In this document: one piece after another, positions 60,268 to 64,000 of the stretch
Numbering within the stretch: the stretch's first letter is position 1
How the letters are laid out: each line of letters begins with the position of its first letter
Assembly: GCF_041262525.1 (NCBI RefSeq)
Contig: NZ_JBGCCK010000004.1
Location: 1 to 64,000 of the forward strand
DNA length: 64,000 nt
Direction of reading: 5' to 3'
Origin: Streptacidiphilus sp041262525
GTDB lineage: Bacteria > Actinomycetota > Actinomycetes > Streptomycetales > Streptomycetaceae
Notes under the pieces: generated by a model
The model's database searches: none
What the model saw: the letters and a program-made list of their open reading frames with translations, nothing else
Told to the model about the DNA's origin: nothing
Position numbers and translations under genes: made by a program

Positions 60268-60286
60268 AATCTCATCACGTGAATGG
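60268..60286. promoter_or_regulatory. hutH upstream motif shared with hutU
   Basis: AATCTCATCACGTGAATGG on the plus strand, 7-25 nt before the hutH start codon and containing the palindromic core TCACGTGA. Similar to the hutU upstream element but in the opposite orientation relative to the gene. Confidence 0.4.
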
Positions 60287-60509
60287 CTCTATGACAACAG
60301 CAGAGCCGGGACCGATCCGTCGGCCTCTCCTTCAGCCCCTTCCCGACCGGCGCCTCCGCAGCGCCTGGACCAGCGGGTCAAACGCGGCGACTGGATCCGA
60401 TCATGGCGGGATATGACTGTCGTTCAGCCGTGCTCGGCCCCGACAGTCACCCCGCCGGCGGCAGGTACCGTGGTCAGGACAGAGCCGAACGAGGGACCGG
60501 AGGACCGGC

Positions 60510-61328
60510 ATGGGCCGGGTGACCGAACGCCGCCGTGTGGTCCGCCTGCGGGACGGGCGCCGCGACGCGCGCCCCGACGCGCTGGCGGCGGAGGAGCCGC
60601 TGGAGATGCGCGTCGGCGGCCGCGCACTGACGGTCACCATGCGCACGCCCGGCCACGACTTCGACCTGGTCGCGGGCTACCTGGTCGCCGAGGGCATCGT
60701 CGCCACCGGCGAGGACCTTCCGGCCCTGCGCTACTGCGCGGGGACGAACGCGGAGGGCATCAACACCTACAACGTCGTGGACGCCCGGGTGGCCCGCCCG
60801 GAAACCGTCCCGGTCTCCGCCTACCGCTCGCTGCTGACCAGCAGCGCGTGCGGCCTCTGCGGCGCGGAGACGGTGGACGCGGTCCGCAAGCGCCTCCCCT
60901 ACGACCTCGCCCTCGACCCGCTCACGGTCACCCCGGACCTCCTCTACTCCCTCCCCGACACGCTCCGCGCGGCGCAGCGCGGCTTCGACGCGACGGGCGG
61001 CCTGCACGCGGCGGGCCTCTTCACGGCGGACGGCCGCTTGCTCTGCGTCCGCGAGGACGTGGGCCGCCACAACGCGGTGGACAAGGTCATCGGCTGGGCC
61101 CTGCGGGAGGGACTGCTGCCGCTGCACGAGCATCTGCTGATGGTGAGCGGGCGCGCGTCCTTCGAGCTGGCGCAGAAGGCGGCGATGGCGGGCATCCCGC
61201 TGATGGCCGCGGTCTCCGCGCCGAGCGCACTCGCGGTGGACCTCGCCGAGGAATCCGGCCTCACGCTGATCGGCTTCCTCCGCGGGCGCTCTGCAAACGT
61301 CTACGCGGGCGCTCACCGCATCGCTTAG
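60510..61328 (+). CDS. fdhD: Formate dehydrogenase accessory sulfurtransferase FdhD
   Basis: 272 aa. Transfers sulfur to the molybdenum/tungsten cofactor of formate dehydrogenase. The catalytic Cys-x2-Cys is C114/C117 (SSACGLCGAE). Other family blocks: EEPLEMRVGGRALTVTMRTPGHDFDLVAGYLVAEGIV, GGLHAAGLFTADGRLLCVREDVGRHNAVDKVIG and VSGRASFELAQKAAMAGIPLMAAVSAPSALAV. ATG 60510 has GGAGG 6 nt upstream. No formate dehydrogenase gene is in the window. Lies opposite hutH with a 248-nt gap. Confidence 0.95.
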   Translation: MGRVTERRRVVRLRDGRRDARPDALAAEEPLEMRVGGRALTVTMRTPGHDFDLVAGYLVAEGIVATGEDLPALRYCAGTNAEGINTYNVVDARVARPETVPVSAYRSLLTSSACGLCGAETVDAVRKRLPYDLALDPLTVTPDLLYSLPDTLRAAQRGFDATGGLHAAGLFTADGRLLCVREDVGRHNAVDKVIGWALREGLLPLHEHLLMVSGRASFELAQKAAMAGIPLMAAVSAPSALAVDLAEESGLTLIGFLRGRSANVYAGAHRIA

Positions 61329-61338
61329 TTGCACTATC

Positions 61339-61443
61339 CAGGGGCGCGAGGAACTGCGCGACAAGCCACCCACGCAGGTACTGATCCGAGCGAGCAGGGC
61401 CATCCGCACAGGGTGGTTTCTCGCGCAGTTCCCCGCGCCCCTG
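61339..61443. repeat. Dispersed intergenic repeat, B copy 8
   Basis: Module B with intact outer arms. The left inner part (CACGCAGGTACTGATCC) is almost identical to copy 2 at 8.3 kb, so the two are closely related subtypes. It sits between the convergent stops of fdhD and the membrane-protein gene at 61462. Confidence 0.9.
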
Positions 61444-61461
61444 GGGAGTTGCAACTGAACG

Positions 61462-63189
61462 TCAGCTCGTACCGAGGCGGGCGACCGGGACGGTCGCGTG
61501 GCGGGCGCGCTCCGCGCCGAGGCCGCTGGATTCGCGGAGGTGGCGGACCGAGGCCTCGATCTCCGTGGTGTCGTAGCCCTCCTGCTTCAGCAGGGCCACC
61601 ACCGCCGCCAGCGTCCGCTCCCGCACCGCCGCCCAGACCCGCTGCGCGTCAAGATGCTGGAAGAGCACCTCGTAGCGGTCGTCCGCACCCAGCTCCCGCA
61701 CGCTCACCCGCGGAGCGTGCTGCACCTTGCGGCCGTGGCTCAGCATCCGCTCGCGCCAGCGGCGGCGCAGCCAGCCGCGGACCAGGGAGCGCACCGTCGA
61801 GCCCACCTGCAGGGTGTAATCGGCGAAGTCACGGCCCAGGTTGGTCGTCGCCGCCCAGAACGCGCGCAGCAGGTCGAAGCCGTCCGGAGGCAGCAGCATG
61901 TCCACCGTGCGGTAACGCTCGTCCACCGGCGGGAGCAGGTACTCCAGGCCCTCGACATACAGCTGGTGCCCCTGCAGCGTGACGCGGACGAAGGTCGAGG
62001 CGACGACCTGCCCGTGCCACAGCTCGGCCCGCGCCTCGACGTAGTGCCGCAGCCGCGGGTGCGCCGTCTCGTCCATCTCGCGCACCCAGTCCGCCTGCAG
62101 CACCCGGCGGCCGTCCTGGTCCTCGGGCGAGAGCCCGCCGAACCAGTGCTCGTGCGGCTCCACCCGCAGGCCGGAGCGGAAGACCCGGTCCTGGACCGTC
62201 ACGCTGTGGAGTGCGTCGCCCTGGTACGCCGTGCCCGACGCCAGTCCGCGCAGCCAGGCGGTGACAAACTCGTGCGCCTGCGGCACGGCGAGCGTACCGG
62301 GGGGCGTCTCGACGGAGGCCGGGCGCAGCTCGGCGCTGACGGCCCACTCCTCCCGGGCCACACCCGAGCCGACGAAGGGCTCGAAGTCCCCGTAGACCGT
62401 CTCGGCCTCGGGGGCGCCGCTGCGCAGCCGCTGAAAGACCTGCCGCAGCGAGGCGGGCGGTTGGCCGCCGGGCTCCGCGGACTTCTGGTCGCCGATGACC
62501 GCGAGCCGCTGGTGGCGCAGGAAGCGGGCCAGGGTGCCGATCAGGATCCAGAGCGCGAGCATCGCGAGCGGCACCTGCCAGCTGAGGCCGCTGGTGTCGG
62601 AGCCGCTCGCGTAGCGGTCGTAGCCCGGGTAGGGGCCGTAGCCGTTCGAGCTGCCCAGAAAGCCTCCCCCGCCGAAGGGGCCGGAGTCGCTCGACGACGC
62701 CGTCGCCAGCGCGGCGACGATCGCCGCCCACATCGCGGAGAAGCCCAGCACCAGCACGGCCAGCGCGGCGCGGCGCAACGTCGCCCGCCGCGCCGGGGTG
62801 TCCAGGGCCGGGAAGACCCGCACAGCCAGGGCCACCACCAGCCGTGCCAGTCCGCCGTAGAACAGCACGCTCAGCACGGCCGTCAGGCTGACCGCCGCGC
62901 CGGTCCGGCTGAACGCCGAGCCGACCAGCAGCACCACGAAGCAGGCCAGTGCCGCCCAGAGCGTGTGGCGGCGGGCGCGCAGGCACTCCATCAGCACGGC
63001 GCCGGTGTCCGTCCCCGGCGCGGGGGCCGGGACGCGGTGGCGTTCCTCGACGAGCTCGGTGATGACGCGGTCGCGGAACTCGCGATTGAGGTACGCGGCG
63101 GCCTGCAGGTGGCGGGTCGCGTTCCCGCCGGGCGGCCCGGCGTGGAAATCGATCCAGCCTGGAGCGGTCGCGTCCGTGGTGGCCACCAT
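61462..63189 (-). CDS. Large membrane protein of unknown function
   Basis: 575 aa. N-terminal soluble part (HLQAAAYLNREFRDRVITELVEERHRVPAPAPG), then about four to five membrane segments between residues 70 and 230 with a Gly/Ser/Tyr-rich loop (SSSDSGPFGGGGFLGSSNGYGPYPGYDRYASGSD), then a cytoplasmic domain of about 340 residues with regular beta-strand pattern (GDFEPFVGSGVAREEWAVSAELRPA, FVRVTLQGHQLYVEGLEYLLPPVDERYRTVDMLLPP). I do not recognise the family; similar proteins appear in Streptomyces genomes. ATG 63189. Possibly co-transcribed with the gene starting beyond the right edge. Confidence 0.75.
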   Translation of the reverse strand: MVATTDATAPGWIDFHAGPPGGNATRHLQAAAYLNREFRDRVITELVEERHRVPAPAPGTDTGAVLMECLRARRHTLWAALACFVVLLVGSAFSRTGAAVSLTAVLSVLFYGGLARLVVALAVRVFPALDTPARRATLRRAALAVLVLGFSAMWAAIVAALATASSSDSGPFGGGGFLGSSNGYGPYPGYDRYASGSDTSGLSWQVPLAMLALWILIGTLARFLRHQRLAVIGDQKSAEPGGQPPASLRQVFQRLRSGAPEAETVYGDFEPFVGSGVAREEWAVSAELRPASVETPPGTLAVPQAHEFVTAWLRGLASGTAYQGDALHSVTVQDRVFRSGLRVEPHEHWFGGLSPEDQDGRRVLQADWVREMDETAHPRLRHYVEARAELWHGQVVASTFVRVTLQGHQLYVEGLEYLLPPVDERYRTVDMLLPPDGFDLLRAFWAATTNLGRDFADYTLQVGSTVRSLVRGWLRRRWRERMLSHGRKVQHAPRVSVRELGADDRYEVLFQHLDAQRVWAAVRERTLAAVVALLKQEGYDTTEIEASVRHLRESSGLGAERARHATVPVARLGTS

Positions 63190-63307
63190 GCGGTGTCAAC
63201 TCCCCCGAGTCGTCGTGTGAGAGGCACAGCATGATCGAGCCCGCGGCGCCGCGTCAACGCGGGTCGGGCGGCATCAGAGTTGAGCGACCTTCAGCTGTGC
63301 CGTCGCC

Positions 63308-64000
63308 TCACGGCGGGCTGGGCGGTCCGGCGAGCGCCACGGCGACGAGCGCGCGCAGCGTCGGGCCGACGCCCGCCAGGGAGAGCGTCGACTCGTCCGC
63401 GAAGAGCTCGACCAGCCAGCTGCCCGCCGGATTCGACCCGCCCGCCGCGACCATCGCCCGGTAGCCGCCGACGACCAGCACCGCCTCCTCCGCCGGGTCG
63501 TTGCCCGGCACGCCCGTGCGCAGCCCGAAGCAGCCGCCGCGGATGGCCGTCATGGTGAGCGGGTACGCGGCCAGGTCGAAGACCGCGTCCGGGGCCTCGT
63601 TGACCGCGCGCTGGACCTGGGCGCGGGTGCTGCCGGGGCCGCGCGTCATCCGGCGGATGCCGTAGCGCGCGGTCTGCATCCGACCGGAGCCGGGAGGGAC
63701 GTAGGAGACCCACCAGGCGACCGCGTCCAGCAGCTGCGCGACGGTCTCGGCCACCGCCTCCAGGCGGCCGAGGGTGTCGGCGGGGTGCGGGCGTTCGTCG
63801 AGCACGGCGAGGGTGGCGGCCAGCAGTTGCCCGGGGTCGGCGGTGTGCCGGGCGCCGCGGAAGCGACGGCGCTCGGTGCGGCGGCCGGCGGGGCCGGGCT
63901 TCGGTCCGGCGTCGACCAGACTGACCGTCGGGTCGGGCAGGCTGCCGCGTCCGGCGACGACCGGGTGGGCGGCCGGGCCCGACTTGGCCCGGTACTGCGC
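63308..64000 (-). CDS. Hypothetical protein, partial (continues past right edge)
   Basis: At least 231 aa with an open frame to the window end, so the start lies outside. Visible features: an Arg/Gly/Pro-rich stretch, ADPGQLLAATLAVLDERPHPADTLGRLEAVAETVAQLLDAVAWWVSYVPPGSGRMQTARYGIRR, and ADESTLSLAGVGPTLRALVAVALAG near the C-terminus. No membrane segment or known catalytic motif. A GTG at 63805 could be mistaken for the start, but the codons upstream read on without a stop. Confidence 0.6.
   Translation of the reverse strand, partial: AQYRAKSGPAAHPVVAGRGSLPDPTVSLVDAGPKPGPAGRRTERRRFRGARHTADPGQLLAATLAVLDERPHPADTLGRLEAVAETVAQLLDAVAWWVSYVPPGSGRMQTARYGIRRMTRGPGSTRAQVQRAVNEAPDAVFDLAAYPLTMTAIRGGCFGLRTGVPGNDPAEEAVLVVGGYRAMVAAGGSNPAGSWLVELFADESTLSLAGVGPTLRALVAVALAGPPSPP

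Noticed and set aside
63308..63805. Complete 165-aa protein starting at GTG 63805
   Set aside because: The frame stays open for all 65 further codons to the window edge, so the gene is more likely cut.

Overview
The window is very GC-rich, with GTG/TTG starts, many ATGA/GTGA stop-start overlaps and frequent leaderless -10-to-start-codon arrangements. Together with the gene content (F420 genes fbiA/fbiB, several LytR-CpsA-Psr proteins, a TIGR03089 protein, a LAxTG sorting motif, a DtxR-type iron box) this points to a chromosomal segment of a Streptomyces-like actinomycete (Streptomycetaceae). No phage, transposase, plasmid origin, CRISPR array, rRNA or tRNA was seen. The mobile-looking sequence is a dispersed family of small intergenic hairpin repeats, eight complete or nearly complete copies and one truncated copy.

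Layout. 0-4.3 kb: a methyltransferase and a GT2-DUF2064 fusion protein, divergent from an OmpR-type two-component system. 4.4-10.3 kb: cupin protein, sugar-nucleotide epimerase, the F420 pair fbiA-fbiB, an AlkA-like glycosylase and a TIGR03089 protein. 10.4-16.6 kb: a cell-envelope block with three LCP proteins, a separate LytR_C protein and a GT2. 16.6-18.8 kb: ZIP transporter with an iron box, and a DUF4865/TetR pair with a clear operator. 18.8-24.0 kb: GntR regulator divergent from a four-gene ABC importer. 24.2-29.8 kb: HAD phosphatase, SMR and LtrA membrane proteins, NCS2 purine/pyrimidine permease, UDP-glucose dehydrogenase, CoA-binding protein. 29.8-36.6 kb: DUF4188/MerR pair with a 20-nt spacer promoter, YtcJ-like amidohydrolase, purK-purE-dipeptidase operon, GtrA protein. 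36.8-42.7 kb: a second two-component system and two tandem POT peptide transporters ending in a perfect hairpin.

42.7-49.1 kb is the most unusual part: five same-strand genes for secreted or wall-anchored proteins. They are a WxL-like secreted protein, a DUF916-like membrane protein, a second membrane-anchored protein with a neocarzinostatin-like domain, a three-domain LAxTG protein and a single-domain LPQTG protein. They share a roughly 130-residue two-cysteine domain (five copies) and resemble, in an actinomycete, the WxL surface loci of Firmicutes.

49.2-61.3 kb is a histidine-utilisation region: hutU, an M20-family amidase and hutF overlap as an operon, with hutI just downstream. hutH and an RpiR-type regulator lie 3-5 kb away, and fdhD is divergent from hutH. 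No classical hutG is present; the M20 enzyme sits where the deformylase should be. Between the two hut parts are small proteins of unknown function and an internally deleted acetyltransferase pseudogene. The right edge holds a large membrane protein and a gene cut by the window end.
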